The position numbers and the translations under genes were made by a program. A stretch of DNA of 64,000 nucleotides, taken from Siphonodentalium dalli. Lineage: Eukaryota > Mollusca > Scaphopoda > Gadilida > Siphonodentaliidae. Within the stretch, counting starts at the first letter, position 1. The number at the start of each line of letters is the position of its first letter. Positions 22,039 to 33,248 of the stretch are shown here, one piece after another. Location: contig CP136066.1 of the NCBI GenBank assembly GCA_032622095.1, forward strand, positions 46,844,911-46,908,910, written 5' to 3'. The notes beneath the pieces were generated by a model that did no database searches, was not told the origin of the DNA, and saw nothing but the letters and a program-made list of their open reading frames with translations.

Positions 22039-22329
22039 AATGTAGCAGTCTCTTTGAAAAGCAGATGAAATTCCTAAACGATGAACATCTGTTAGGAATA
22101 TCGTTGGCTTTTCAAATAGACTGGCTATTTGGCCATGCGTTTGTCACAACAGACCTGTTTTATTGATAGTAATGATGACAAGAGTAACGACGTGTAATAT
22201 GATGATACGTAAACGTAATTTGCGCCCGCTTGTTAATCTTTCGTAGGATTTGATGATTATTTAACCATAATTACAAAAATCATACCGGTATATGTAAATG
22301 ATCATACATTCAAAAAAATTTCATTGTAA

Positions 22330-22530
22330 TATTACGACAGAAACTGTTGGCAGGAATTGGACCATCAGTAACTCGTAAAATTACGAGATCAGCGTAATCT
22401 GACATTTACAAATTTGATCGTATATTTACAAAATGATCGTAATATTATGACAGAAAAACTATCGTAAAATTACAACATCATCGTAATGTGAATTTACGGT
22501 TTAATCGTAAAATTACATGGCCAACGTAAT
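22330..22530. repeat. Cluster of TCGTAAAATTAC words
   Basis: TCGTAATATTA, CGTAAAATTAC and their inverse recur about eight times in 200 bp (for example 22373, 22438, 22463, 22507), forming many short inverted pairs. The rest to 22900 shows nothing. Confidence 0.5.
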
Positions 22531-22939
22531 CTGAAGCTGAGAACCTGGTGTGAATTGAACTGTGGTGGGGTCTCAAGCGATCTACCCCTACACATTATAA
22601 ACAAATGCCAGTAAATGACATAAGTAGCTTGAGGATGGATGTGATCCATCGAACCACAGAAAAATTCAACCAGGTCCACAGGTGCTAAATGTCTGCACTA
22701 TACATCTACAATTATAGATAAAAATCAATGTCCAACACCTAATTGTCATGAAATCGACATTTGTCGTACAACAAAATTTTGGAACAAAGTTACATACCGG
22801 TACCTTGAATAATTAGCCTAACTAATGTAGGTACCAACCTGTGCTTTCACCACGACAAAAGATAACAAACTCTGATAATCAACACCCGAGTTACAAGGTG
22901 ATATGCTCGGACAGACAGAGCGCTTGACTACCTGTACTG

Positions 22940-23120
22940 GTAAATGCCCTCCGGGGGGGGGGTGGGTCAGAAAACATTTTCAGGCACGTATGCTGATTTT
23001 TTACTTTCGACCCTTGTTGGGACCCCCCACCCACCATGCGTCCAAATTTTTCCGACCATTTTTGGACACCCACCCCCTTTTAACACTAAAGCAGATTTGT
23101 GGGGGGAATTCACTGTAAAC
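22940..23120. repeat. G/C-run-rich dispersed repeat segment
   Basis: Runs of G and C (GGGGGGGGGGTGGGTCAG, GGACCCCCCACCCACCATG, GACACCCACCCCC) give overlapping proline/glycine-rich frames on both strands that I do not call. A similar segment with CCACCCATCCAGTGACCCAC lies at 23420-23500. Confidence 0.35.
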
Positions 23121-23174
23121 AGCTGAATATGAATTTCTGTGCATACTATTTGTCATGGATGTTAACATTGGTAT

Positions 23175-23260
23175 GTAAATAGGAACGGGTCATTTTGGGG
23201 CCATTCGGCCAAAAAAACATGGCTGCCAGCGGCCATCTTGGATTTCAAAATTTGCAACAA
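23175..23260 (-). repeat. Solo fragment of the ~163-bp AAGATGGCTGC satellite
   Basis: Read on the minus strand it gives AATCCAAGATGGCCGCTGGC, then AGCCATGTTTTTTTGGCCGAATGGCC, matching units of the array at 30990-32605 but in opposite orientation. (Words given in part.). Confidence 0.7.
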
Positions 23261-23507
23261 AATACAACACAATAACTGCCTGCAGTCAGTTTAGCAGTTA
23301 GAATTACATTATTTCTCTTATTCTAAGGTGTTTTAAGCCAAATTCATTGAAAAAAACAGTCAAAAAACTTGCAGGAAAAAAAGTTCTGAGTTGCCGAAAA
23401 AATTGTTTGTTAGTCCCATCGACCAAACCACCCATCCAGTGACCCACCCCCCGCATAAGTGCCCGTAAAAAATACCCCCCCCCTGCCCGACCCCCATAGG
23501 CATAATA

Positions 23508-23664
23508 TGATAATAACATGGGAGGAACAGAGGGAACATGGACTACCGGTGTACCTTCATCTAATGATAATAACATGGGAAGGACAGGAAACACCGGCTA
23601 CCTTCATCTAATTACTAGTATAATAACATGGGAATATTAACAGAGGAAACATGGGCTACCTTCA
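23508..23664. repeat. ~55-bp tandem repeat, 3 copies
   Basis: Units begin TAATAACATGGGA at about 23511, 23568 and 23619 and end CTACCTTCATCTAA or similar; lengths differ by a few bases. Confidence 0.75.
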
Positions 23665-23989
23665 CAGTGGTCAGTGATTTGTAACATGAGAGCAGATGGT
23701 GCATAAATCACTTAATTTTTTTTTAAGTACTGAATTGTACACAACTAAGTGTAGCACACATGTTTTCCTCTACCAACAATTAATCTGCCTTAGCTGTGAT
23801 ATCGCTTAATTGTAGGAAGCCACGTAAAACCACAAATATAAAATAAATAAATGAAAGGCAGTATCAACATTGAGTATATTTTTTGGGGTTTTGTTGCTTT
23901 CCACAACTGAGGCGATATAACAATGAGGCCAGATCATTTGTTGTTGATGGAAACTATGTGATCTATGGTTAGTCACCTACAATAGGTAG
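23665..23989. other. No feature seen
   Basis: AT-rich spacer. Nothing supported. Confidence 0.4.
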
Positions 23990-24165
23990 TCACGATGCAC
24001 CGTCTGCACATATCATATGTACTCCGCCGATCGGAAAGTTTTCTTCAGGCAAGAAGTTGGACAGAGGTCGCCACATAGGAATCGAACCCATGTCAGTCAC
24101 TAGCTCAGGTCCTACAGCTTGGTGACCGGTACCGAGCTCATTGGACAACTGACCAACCCAGACAC
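23990..24165 (-). mobile_element. tRNA-derived SINE
   Basis: On the minus strand an A-box-like TTGGTCAGTTGT (24156-24145) is followed after about 56 bases by GGTTCGATTCC (24088-24078), a perfect match to the pol III B box GGTTCGANNCC. The order, spacing and the AATGAGC after the A box are those of a tRNA-derived head. The downstream tail, with GTGGCGACCTCTGTCCAAC, is not tRNA-like, so it is a SINE and not a tRNA gene. The A box is diverged. Tail end and target duplication were not resolved. Confidence 0.65.
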
Positions 24166-24639
24166 CACCCCCCCCAATAATAAACAACAATGTACATATA
24201 GTATACACTGATACAACTACTATTTAAACATGAAATACATAGACGTGTGTCTCCTTAATTATGCAGCCATTGTTATTGACCCAGAAACTCAAACCCAACG
24301 AAGCGCTCCCAAAGTTCCATTGGTTTAATTTGGAAATCCTGAAAATGAAGTAACAATATTATACACGGTACTAACTACTATGGACAAAAAAGCAGCTCAG
24401 CATTTGCGCCAAGATTTTTGAGTGTTACTGTCAGCTAATGTATTGACATCCTGTTCAAACACCGCTGTTTTTTTGTTTTAATAATTTTTCGACTTTCCCA
24501 AATTTTAAATCAAACTAACAACATAGGGACTTGAATACCAGCACCGAAGCCGACCCACCCAAACTCAGTTGCGGCAGTTTCTGACAAAAAATTTGCTTTA
24601 GTATATCTGGGATAAATCGCAACCATCTTTCATACTTTG

Positions 24640-24949
24640 CGATAATTACTTTGCGATATCTTTGACTGATGATAAATCACAAACAAATTTAGATTCAAGT
24701 TTTGAAAACCCTCCTGTCACTTTCCAAATATCTATTTAAAAATACATGTTGATAAATCGCAAAACTTTGCGATAAATTGCAAACATCTTTACTTCGCAAT
24801 TTTATATAACAGAATAGCAATCATCTTTGCGATAAAAACTGTTAATTACTTTGCAAACAAATTAACATACCTTTGCAATGGCAAAGGTAAGTGTCGCAAA
24901 TTTGTTTGTGATTTATCAGTCAAAGATAATATCGCAAAGTAATTATCGG
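24640..24949. repeat. Inverted repeat, ~50-bp arms, ~205-bp spacer
   Basis: The left arm 24640-24690 (GCGATAATTACTTTGCGATA, TCTTTGACTGAT ... AAATCACAAACAAATTT) pairs with the right arm 24897-24949 (AAATTTGTTTGTGATTTATC, AGTCAAAGATAAT ... ATCGCAAAGTAATTATCG). The spacer holds more copies of TTTGCGATAAA. It is a foldback-type element. Confidence 0.75.
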
Positions 24950-25499
24950 AAAGTAATTTTTGATGGGGTAATCTCTCATTTAGATGTCACTATGGTGAAT
25001 CCATATTATGTTTGGTGACGATCGGATGAGAGATGTTGCCTGTTGCTGTTAGCAGCCATGTACAGGTATTTTTACCAGAAAATTGAAAACAAAAGTTTGG
25101 CTAAATCTTGTGCTATGAGCCGGGGCATATTTTACCCACAAGTTTTGAATTCTCATTCCAAATGACTTTCTGTCACAATTTCAGTACCGGTTCTCATAAT
25201 TTGCTACAGTAATCGGGCATGCTGAAGCAAACTGGGCCAAGACAAAGGGTTGCAGTAGCACATTGCCAAAGCCAAACAACGTAAATTAAGAGGGCTGCAA
25301 TTTATGCTACAGAATAACTGTTCACATTTACAATGAAAATGAACTGAAAAGAAATTGCCAATTGCCCCCATACATTCTGGAACACAGTTGAAGTAACTGC
25401 GTCGCAACCGATAGCAAACCCTGTGTACCCATTAGCACATTTTTAAAAACATATACATAGGCCTACCCTTCACTTAACCCTGACGTTCTGAACATTAAA
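24950..25499. other. No recognised gene
   Basis: A minus-strand frame at 25204-25407 is cysteine-rich but shows no recognised spacing or domain. Nothing supported. Confidence 0.4.
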
Positions 25500-25826
25500 T
25501 GACCCCCGACCGGGTTACGTAGCGTTTTTCCGAAGACCATTAACTCCGAAGGTCCGATTCTCCGAAGGTCAGATTCTCCGACGCCCCGATTCTCCGAAAG
25601 CCCATAACTCCGAAGTCTCGATTCTCCGAAATCCCATAACTCCGAAGACCCATAACTCCGAAAGCCCATAACTCCGAAGGCCTATAACTCCGAAAGCCCA
25701 TAACTCCGAAGGCCTATAACTCCGAACGCCCATAACTCCGAAGGTCTATAACTCCGAAGGGCCGATTCTCCGAAGGTCCGATTCTCCGAAGATCATGTTT
25801 TATCGCTTATTAAATAGTGTACAGTC

Positions 25827-26100
25827 CAGTGGCGGGGTCAATGGGGGCCTAGGGAAGACCGCCCCCCACAAAAACATGTCAAGTGTCATGTAAACGTCCG
25901 TATTGTATATAGGCATTCAAATATTCAGTGTTCCTGCACAGGGGAGCCCCCGGACCAACGATTGGGGGCGACCCCTCCCATGCATGCGCTCCCCAAATCA
26001 GGCCTTCGCGATATGCTTTCGGCATATCATATGCATGATATATCCCCCACATATGCTAATTAATGTGCACCCCTAAATGGGAAATCTGGCGCCGCCACTG
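25827..26100. mobile_element. hAT-like MITE with CAGTGGCG ends (nested)
   Basis: It starts CAGTGGCGGGGTCAATGG and ends GGCGCCGCCACTG, so both ends read CAGTGGCGGSG outwards in. CAGTGGCG-type ends are common among hAT elements. No 8-bp duplication is visible. Confidence 0.5.
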
Positions 26101-26573
26101 GTGTGCACCGGGTATATCATAACGAAACGCTGCAAGAATGTCAGAGTAGCCTAACATGCACAGGGGCGAACGGGGCCAAAGGGGCAGAACTCGCCCTTTT
26201 TCTGGCGACTGAAAATTATACTTCCGGCGTACGAAAAGGGGGGAAAGGGCCCTCATATATTGGAAACGTTAACTATATATGTATTATAATAAGGTGATAT
26301 CTACACCATCAGTAGTGTGCGACAAGCCTTAATTTTCCACAGAATGCTTAAATTTATGAAAGAAATACAATTATTTTGCCACAATGTACGTCTTAATACA
26401 ATTAACATGATTAAACTGTGCACATCTGACTGCATTGGGGTGATTTGATGCAATCAGGTTCATTTTATATATGAAAAAGTACAAGTTCTTCCCCGTTCAC
26501 CCCTGTACATTTTACTCTGGCATCTCATGGGCCAACGTAATGTTATAGTATATGGTGTATAGTCAGTGGCGGG

Positions 26574-26757
26574 CCAGGATTCCCATTTAGGTGGGGGGGG
26601 GGGTAGGAAAATTTTGTATATTTTGATGCCCCATGAACGATTTCCGGGCGTTTACATGACATTGGACATGTTTTGGTAGGGGCCCATATTGTCTGAAATA
26701 GCAAGTAGAGGTTTAATAGGGGCAGTAGAAATTTGGGACCCCTTGGCTTCGCCACTG
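26574..26757. mobile_element. Second hAT-like MITE with CAGTGGCG ends (nested)
   Basis: It begins CAGTGGCGGGCCAGGATTCC and ends GGCTTCGCCACTG, 184 bp long. It lies in mirror position to the element at 25827 within the foldback structure. No 8-bp duplication seen. Confidence 0.5.
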
Positions 26758-27062
26758 GACTGTACACTATTTAGTAAACGATAATCCCCCGATAAAACAA
26801 AATCTTCGGAGAATCGGACCTTCGGAGAATCGGATCTTCGGAGTTATGGGCCGTCGGAGAATCGGATCTTCGGAGTTATGGGCCGTCGGAGAATCGGATC
26901 TTCGGAGTTATGGGCCGTCGGAGAATCGGAACTTCGGAGTTATGGGCCGTCGGAGAATCGGGTCTTCGGAGTTGTGGGCCTTCGTAGTAATAGGTCTTCG
27001 GAAAATCGGTCTGACACCCCCGACCGAGGCACCTGGTGTTATATAGTGTTTTGACGACATAA

Positions 27063-27240
27063 CCCATACTCTTGGGCTCCAAATAAACATGCATGCACCT
27101 TTATTATTTTTGTGGGAAATTTCCCCCACACACAGTGCTTATTTGGGTCTGCACAATCATTAATTTTGAGGCTATGAAAATTGAAAAGAGCACAAAGTCA
27201 AGATTTCTATATGATTCTGATATCAAAATGATGAGCTTAT
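27063..27240. repeat. Dispersed repeat, copy 1 of 3 (GGGCTCCAAATAA family)
   Basis: It shares CTTGGGCTCCAAATAAAYATG, GGGAAATYYCCCCC, GTGCTTATTTGGGTCTGCAC and CAAGATTTCTATATGATTC with 49975-50165, in the same order. A third partial copy is at 50795-50910. Class unknown. Confidence 0.75.
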
Positions 27241-27280
27241 AACTTTATGCATGTACATATTCTAGTATATGGCATACATA

Positions 27281-27652
27281 CCCTGCTTGACAAAACAAGT
27301 GTCCACCTAACCGCTGTGCAGTTAGCGTTGCCACCGCGGCTGAAATGCAACTACACCGCAGCTCCATCGGCTAACTACAGTTGGGCCGCGGTGTACATGT
27401 ACTTGCCGTTCAGCCATGTTGTAGTTGCCGCGGTGTACACTGTACGTTCATTAAACTGAAAAAAGACGATACAAACCGGAAATCTAACCATGGTGCACAG
27501 TGTAGTTGCCTTTCGGCCGCAGGGTACTTGTTGTTGGGCCACAGTGTACTTGCCGTTCGGCCGCGGTACTAAACTGCAGTTACAAACTCTGACACCGCAG
27601 CCGAACGGCAAATACACCGCGGTGCCAATGGACACTTGTTTTGTCCAGCGGG
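27281..27652. mobile_element. TA-flanked MITE with GGACAAAACAAG termini, copy 2
   Basis: Bounded by TA at 27279 and 27653. The left end CCCTGCTTGACAAAACAAGT pairs with the right end ACTTGTTTTGTCCAGCGGG. The interior is colinear with 15177-15521, including AACTGAAAAAAGACGATAC and CGGTTCGGCCGCGG-type words, with a small extra segment. Two copies with the same ends and both flanked by TA establish the family. Confidence 0.82.
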
Positions 27653-27665
27653 TATGGACAGTTAA

Positions 27666-27930
27666 TTAAAGGTACTCAATCCGATCAGGCCCTCATCAAT
27701 TACTATTTCTTTGGCTTCGGGGATAAAAATAATCGATTCGATCATTCGAGTCGAGGAACCAACCTATCAACGCTCAGAGTGATCACGATCAGATATCAAT
27801 TTTTGAAGTTATGTTATTTCTATACCCGGTATGTTCTGGCCCAGAAACACGCCGTCAAAAGGATGGTCTCAGTCAAAATTGCAATATTAATACACTTGAT
27901 TTTAGAGTTATCCATCTTTGTCTGTTTGAA
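27666..27930 (+). mobile_element. Truncated TTAAAGGTACTCAATC element
   Basis: It starts TTAAAGGTACTCAATCCGAT 14 bases after the MITE end. The family's internal order (GGCTTCGGGG, GATTCGAGTCGAGGAACC, AGATATCAATTTTTGAA) follows, ending near TTTTAGAGTTATCC. The far terminus is missing. Confidence 0.6.
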
Positions 27931-28329
27931 TAAGTTTTTCTGGGAAATTATTAGTACACATCTCGAGTGCAATTAGGGCTCTACAAATTGGCAATTTACC
28001 ACAAAAAATCGGGCTGCCTATGTCAACATGAATAGCAACCAGTCAGTCCAGATTTTATTATTATACTGCCTCGGGAAATTTCAGTGTACCATACACGTAC
28101 TATTGTAGGCCTAATTTGTTGGCAGAAAATAGCATCACATCTGCAATTCTCCTTATCCTGTTGTTTTAGTTATATATACATTTCAATTCAGTTTTATTAA
28201 CTCAAGTAAAATTTTTCTAAGTATATATATGTGTATGCGCAAAAATAGTTAATACTATTACTAGTATCAAGTTTGCAGTTACAGATTATCATTTCCAGCA
28301 ATAATCACTTAAAATAATTAAGTCAAGTA
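27931..28329. other. No feature seen
   Basis: AT-rich spacer between two mobile elements. Confidence 0.4.
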
Positions 28330-29374
28330 CAGCTATGCTCTAATTAATCGACCCATTTAACGAGGTTATGGGCCGGTCATGACCGCGGTCATACCGCCAC
28401 TACACCGCGGTCATGCGGTAGTACACCGCGGCCATGCGGTAGTACACCGCGGTCATACGGTAGTACACCGCGGCCATGCGGTAGTACACCGCGGTCATGC
28501 GGTAGTACACCGCGGTAATACGGTAATACACTGCAATGCACGATGACATGCGGTATCTGACCGCGGTCATGTCCACCGCGGTAATCTAGACCGTTACCGG
28601 CGTACACCGCGGTAGTATTTTCCGCGAGCGGTCATTCCCGGTGTCAACCGCGTTCGAATAATCTGCCGATAAAAATCTGCTTTTTCTTTTGGAAGACTCA
28701 AGGTAAGAATTTCGATCTGTCTTGTTCAGGTTGGCCTATAATTTGCGTCAATATATTAAGAAACTGACCTTACATTCATTCCTCGCGCCAAACTTATTTA
28801 TTTTAGAGTACTGATGTCTTCAATGGTTGATGTCCCCACGTAATTCCTTGAGCCAAATGATTTTTGTGTCGGTGAAATGTGCACATGGCGATCGCATAAT
28901 TATCTTGCTCGAACCGAAAAGCCATTTTAATTCTTAATCGCGCACGCCTTATCCATATACCATATCACGAATAAACAGACGCTCTTTATTTGGCACGCTT
29001 AAGGAAATCGGGGACTGTGGTAAATTAGAACCGATTTATTTTCAATTTCAGATTAATATTTTCCATGCGCAATATGTCAGTCTATTGTCAGATAATTTAC
29101 AATGCTCAGTTGCGATATTGACGCTAGGTTTTACTGTGGTTTAAACTTACACAGTGGTAGTGGCACCAAAAACTCAACCGCGACCACGCGGTTGCCCGCG
29201 TTTTCAATACCGCGGCTGACCACGTTATTACACCGCGGTCAGGCGTTATTACACCGCGGTCAGGCGGTATTACACCGCAGTCAGGCGGTATTACACCGCC
29301 CGACCGCGGTATTACACCGTGGTCATACCGCATGTCAACCTCGTTAAGGAGGGTCGATTAATTAGAGCATAGCT
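28330..29374. mobile_element. 1-kb TIR element with opposed 21-bp CCGCGG arrays
   Basis: Flanked by TA on both sides. The left end CAGCTATGCTCTAATTAATC and the reverse complement of the right end agree for about 45 bp (continuing GACCC ... TTAACGAGGTT). Next to the TIRs are 21-bp tandem arrays: GGTAGTACACCGCGGTCATGC at 28390-28530 and the inverse-type GGTCAGGCGGTATTACACCGC at about 29215-29330. The ends match the smaller MITEs at 46983 and 48648, so this is the long member of a TA-inserting, Tc1/mariner-type family. No transposase is seen in the ~600-bp core. Confidence 0.78.
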
Positions 29375-29505
29375 GTACTTCATATAATGAAAGTGTCAAT
29401 GACACTGTACCTCAACTTGGAAAGGGAATAATTTAATGTGGAGCGATTAGGGGTGCGGAAAGTTGAAATGTCTAAGTAATACTAGATTATCAACATGAAG
29501 AGATA

Positions 29506-30985
29506 CATATACCGGTACATGTATACCGATCAACTTCCCCCCCCGGGGGGGGGGGAGAAGTTGACCTAGGTTATCTCCCCCCCCGCCCTGATCATCTTCC
29601 CCCCCCCGCCTGAATTTTACATACCTTAACATCTATTGGCGTGATAGTCTCATTTTATCATTCACTATGACTATGTGACGTAGAAAAACTATCATTGGTG
29701 GCAAGGAAGCATGTCTTTTCTTCGGCAGGGACATTATTGTTCAGATTTTTTTTTTATTGAAAATCACCCCCCAAAAAAAATCTGAACAATAATGTCTCTG
29801 CCGAAGAAAAGACATGCTTCCTTGCCACCAATGATAGTTTTTCTAAGTCACATAGTCATAGTGAATGATTAAATGAGACTATCTCGCCAATAGATGTTAA
29901 GGTATGGAAAATCCAGGCAGGGGGGGGGGGGAGATAAACAGGTAAATTCCAATGAAAATTCTCCGAACTATAATTATTGTCTCTTTTACAGAAAAATCAT
30001 GCTTCCTTGTCACCTGTGATAGTTTTTCTTAGTCACATAGTGATAGTGAACGATAAAATGAGACTAACTCGCCAATAGATGTTAAGGTATGGAAAATCCA
30101 GGCGGGGGGGGAAGATCAACTAGGTAAATTCCAATGAAAATTCTCCGAACTATAATTATTGTCTCTTTTACAGAAAAATCATGCTTCCTTGTCACCTGTG
30201 ATAGTTTTTCTTAGTCACATAGTGATAGTGAACGATACAATGAGACTATCTCGCCAATAGATGTTAAGGTATGGAAAATTCAGGCGGGGGGGGGGGGGGA
30301 GATAAACTGGGTGATTTTCAATAAAAAAAAATCTGAACAATAATGTCTCTGCCGAAGAAAAGACATGCTTCCTTGCCACCAATGATAGTTTTTCTACGTC
30401 ACATAGTCATAGTGAATGATAAAATGAGACTATCTCGCCAATAGATGTTAAGGTATGGAAAATCCAGGCGGTGGGGGGGGAGATAAACTAGGTAAATTCC
30501 AGTGAAAATTCTCCAAACTATAATTATTGTCTCTTTTACAGAAAAATCATGCTTCCTTGTCACCTGTGATAGTTTTTCTTAGTCACATAGTGATAGTGAA
30601 CGATAAAATGAGACTAACTCGCCAATAGATGTTAAGGTATGGAAAATTCAGGCGGGGGGGAGATAAACTGGGTGATTTTCAATAAAAAAAAATCTGAACA
30701 ATAATGTCTCTGCCGAAGAAAAGACATGCTTCCTTGCCACCAATGATAGTTTTTCTAAGTCACATAGTCATAGTGAATGATAAAATGAGACTATCACGCC
30801 AATAGATGTTAAGGAATGGAAAATTCAGGCGGGGGGGGGGGGAGATGATCAGGGCGGGGGGAGATAACATAGGTCATCTCCCCCCCCGGGGGGGGGAAGA
30901 TAAACTAGGTAAAACCAGTTTATCTTCCCCCCCCCCCGGGGGGAAGATGCGCAGGGGGGGAAGTTGATTTGTCACACCGGTATAT
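29506..30985. mobile_element. Composite foldback element with 183-bp G-tract units
   Basis: The outer ends ATATACCGGT ... ATCAACTTCCCCCCC (left) and its inverse (right, GGGGGGAAGTTGATTTG ... ACCGGTATAT) match. Inside, six units of 179-186 bp lie on the plus strand (CATGCTTCCTTG at about 29813, 29998, 30180, 30365, 30548 and 30727). One inverted unit lies at about 29600-29760, meeting the first plus unit at about 29765 to make a ~200-bp-arm palindrome. Two unit types occur in order A-B-B-A-B-A (GCCGAAGAAAAGACATGC versus TTTTACAGAAAAATCATGC). Each unit ends with a run of 7-14 G. Confidence 0.8.
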
Positions 30986-30989
30986 AAAA

Positions 30990-32605
30990 AAGTAAAATCC
31001 AAGATGGTTACAGATGTAAAATCCAGGTGGCTATGTTTTCCAATAAAATTTAAAAACATTTCATAGCTTCCATCTAGTAAGATCAATATCAAGATTAATA
31101 TGAAGTCTGGAGATGATCGGATGAGGGAAGTGGACTGTAGGGTGTGCCAAAGGATTTTGTCATGCAAAGAGTAAAATCCAAGATGGCTGCCAGTGGACAC
31201 ATTTAAGACCAAATGAACCTAAAATGACTTGTTATCTACATGCCTGTGTCAACAGCCATGACAAATTTCATGATGATCCGATTAAAGGTACGACCTGTAG
31301 CCCATGCCAAAGGATTTAGTCATGCAAAGAGTAAAATCCAAGATGGCTGCTGGCGGCCATGATTTTGGCCGAATAACCTAAAAATTACTCGATCTCATCT
31401 ACATGTAAATGTCAACATCCATGACAAATTTCACAATGATCTGACAAAAGGTGCGTTCTGTAGCACGTGCCAAAGGATTTAGTCATGCAAAGTGTAAAAT
31501 CCAAGATGGCTGCTGGCGGCCATGTTTTTTGGTCGAATGACTGGACAATGACTCGTTCCCATCTACATGTCATATTTAACAACCATGACAAATTTCATGA
31601 TGATCTGACCAAAGGTTAGACTTGTGGCCTGTGTGAAAGGATTTAGTCATGCAAAGAGTAAACTCCAAGATGGCTGCCAGCGGCCATGTTTTTTGGCCGA
31701 ACGACCCCAAAATTACTCGTTCCCATCTACATGTCAATATTAACACCCATGACAAATTTAATGATGACCAGACTCAAAGTAGCCTGTGCTAATGGATTGA
31801 ATTTTGAAATCAAAGATGGCCGCGGGCAGCCATGTTTTTTTGTCCGAATGACCCCAAAATGACTCATTCCCATCTACATTCCAATTTAAACAGCCATGAC
31901 AAATTTCATGATGATCAGACTAAAGCTACGATTTGTAGCCCGTGCTAAAGGATTTAGTCATCCAAAGAGTAAAATCCAAGATGGCTGCTGGCGGCCATGT
32001 TTTTTGGCCAAATGACCCCAAAATGACTCGTTCCCATCTACATGTCATTGTCAACATTCATGACAAATTTTATGATGATCTGACCAAAGGTACGACCTGT
32101 AGCCCGTGCCAAAGGATTTAGTCACGCAAAGAGTAAAATCCAAGATAGCCAGTTGAGATAGCTGCCAGCGGCCATGTTTTTTGGCCGAATGACCCCAAAA
32201 GTACTCGTTTCCCATCTACATGTAAATATTAACATCCATGACAAATTTCATGATGATCCGACCAAAGGTACAACCTGTATGGCGTGCCAAAGAATTTAGT
32301 CATGCAAAAAGTAAAATCCAAGATGGCTGTCGACGGCCATGTTTTTTGGTCGAATGACCCCAAAATTACTCGTTCCCATCTACATGTCAATATTAACATC
32401 CATGACAAATTTCTTGATGATCAGACGAACAGTACGACCTGTAGACCGTTCTAATGGATTGAATATTGAAATCCAAGATGGCCACTGGTGGCCATGTTTT
32501 TTTATCCAAATGAATCGTTCCGGTCTAAATGTTGATGTCAACAGCTTTGTGAAATTTCATAATGATCTGACCAAAGGTACGACCTGTAGCCTGTATTGTT
32601 GACGA
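30990..32605 (+). repeat. ~163-bp satellite with AAGATGGCTGC core, about 10 units
   Basis: CATGCAAAGAGTAAAATCC recurs at about 31161, 31321, 31484, 31648, 31959, 32123 and 32301, a spacing of about 155-178 bp. Each unit continues AAGATGGCTGCCAGCGGCC, ATGTTTTTTGGCCGAATGAC, CATCTACATGTCAATATTAAC and ATGACAAATTTCATGATGATC. Divergence is about 10-20% by eye. Single inverted fragments are at 23175 and 63915, so the unit is also dispersed. Confidence 0.9.
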
Positions 32606-32939
32606 ATTACGCACGCACGCATACATGTACACACAGACGACAAAGCCATGGCAATAGCTCAAACTTTACAAAGTAATATAGGGTGGGTCATTCATAATTT
32701 CTGCAGCATATCATAACATGCACCATAAATGTAAACTAATTACTACAAGTATACATGTATAGGGAGAGTCGGGCCACTTAGATCACATTTCAGCTGTCAA
32801 ATGAGGTTGCTTATGTGACTAGCCACATAAGCAATCATTTGAGTCCAAATGGTATTTGAGTGGCTTCGAAGACACATAAGTGGCATTTTGTGGGAACGGA
32901 CCCCATTTCTATAGTCCCACGAAAATTAAATTTTTTCGG
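32606..32939. other. Tail of the satellite and spacer; hairpin-like word
   Basis: It includes ACGCACGCACGCATACATG and ACAGACGACAAAGCCATGGC, a tail I associate with dispersed repeats of marine invertebrates. GCTTATGTGACTAGCCACATAAGC at about 32809-32833 makes a short hairpin (given in part: GCTTATGTG / CACATAAGC). Confidence 0.4.
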
Positions 32940-33248
32940 GGGACAATAATAAACAAGTCCAATAACTCTGCTGAAAATATCCAGCTGGACCTTGTTTGCG
33001 AACTCGTTCTAGATACTGATCATGTGAACTCATACATGTATACTGACAATCTTTGAAATCCGTTGACATTTGTGGAAATGAGCCCTTTGATGCACTAAAA
33101 ATAATAATAAAAAGTCCAATAACTCTGCTGAAAATATCCGGCAGGCTGGACCTGGTTTCAACCGTTAGCGAACTCGTTCTAGATACTGGTCATGTGAACT
33201 CATGTCACAAAAATCATTGAAATCCGTTGACACATTTGTGCAAATGAG
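32940..33248 (+). repeat. ~155-bp tandem repeat, left part (2 units)
   Basis: Units carry AAGTCCAATAACTCTGCTG, AAAATATCCGGCWGGCTGGAC, GCGAACTCGTTCTAGATACTG, GTCATGTGAACTCAT and GAAATCCGTTGACA. They start at about 32953 and 33111. The array resumes after the hAT-like insertion. Confidence 0.8.

Larger units (their letters stand above)
25500..27030. mobile_element. 1.5-kb foldback element with tandem repeats in its arms
   Basis: The left arm (about 25535-25838) is a tandem array of CCATAACTCCGAAGG and CCGATTCTCCGAAGG words, ending with AAATAGTGTACAGTCCAGTGG. The right arm (about 26744-27005) is the inverse, with GGACTGTACACTATTTAGTAA and then CTTCGGAGTTATGGGCC and TCGGAGAATCGGA words. The outer edges both carry CCCCCGACCG. 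Frames through the arms (SYGSSELWDFGES-like, and their inverse) are repeat artefacts. Two hAT-like elements lie in the centre. Confidence 0.8.
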
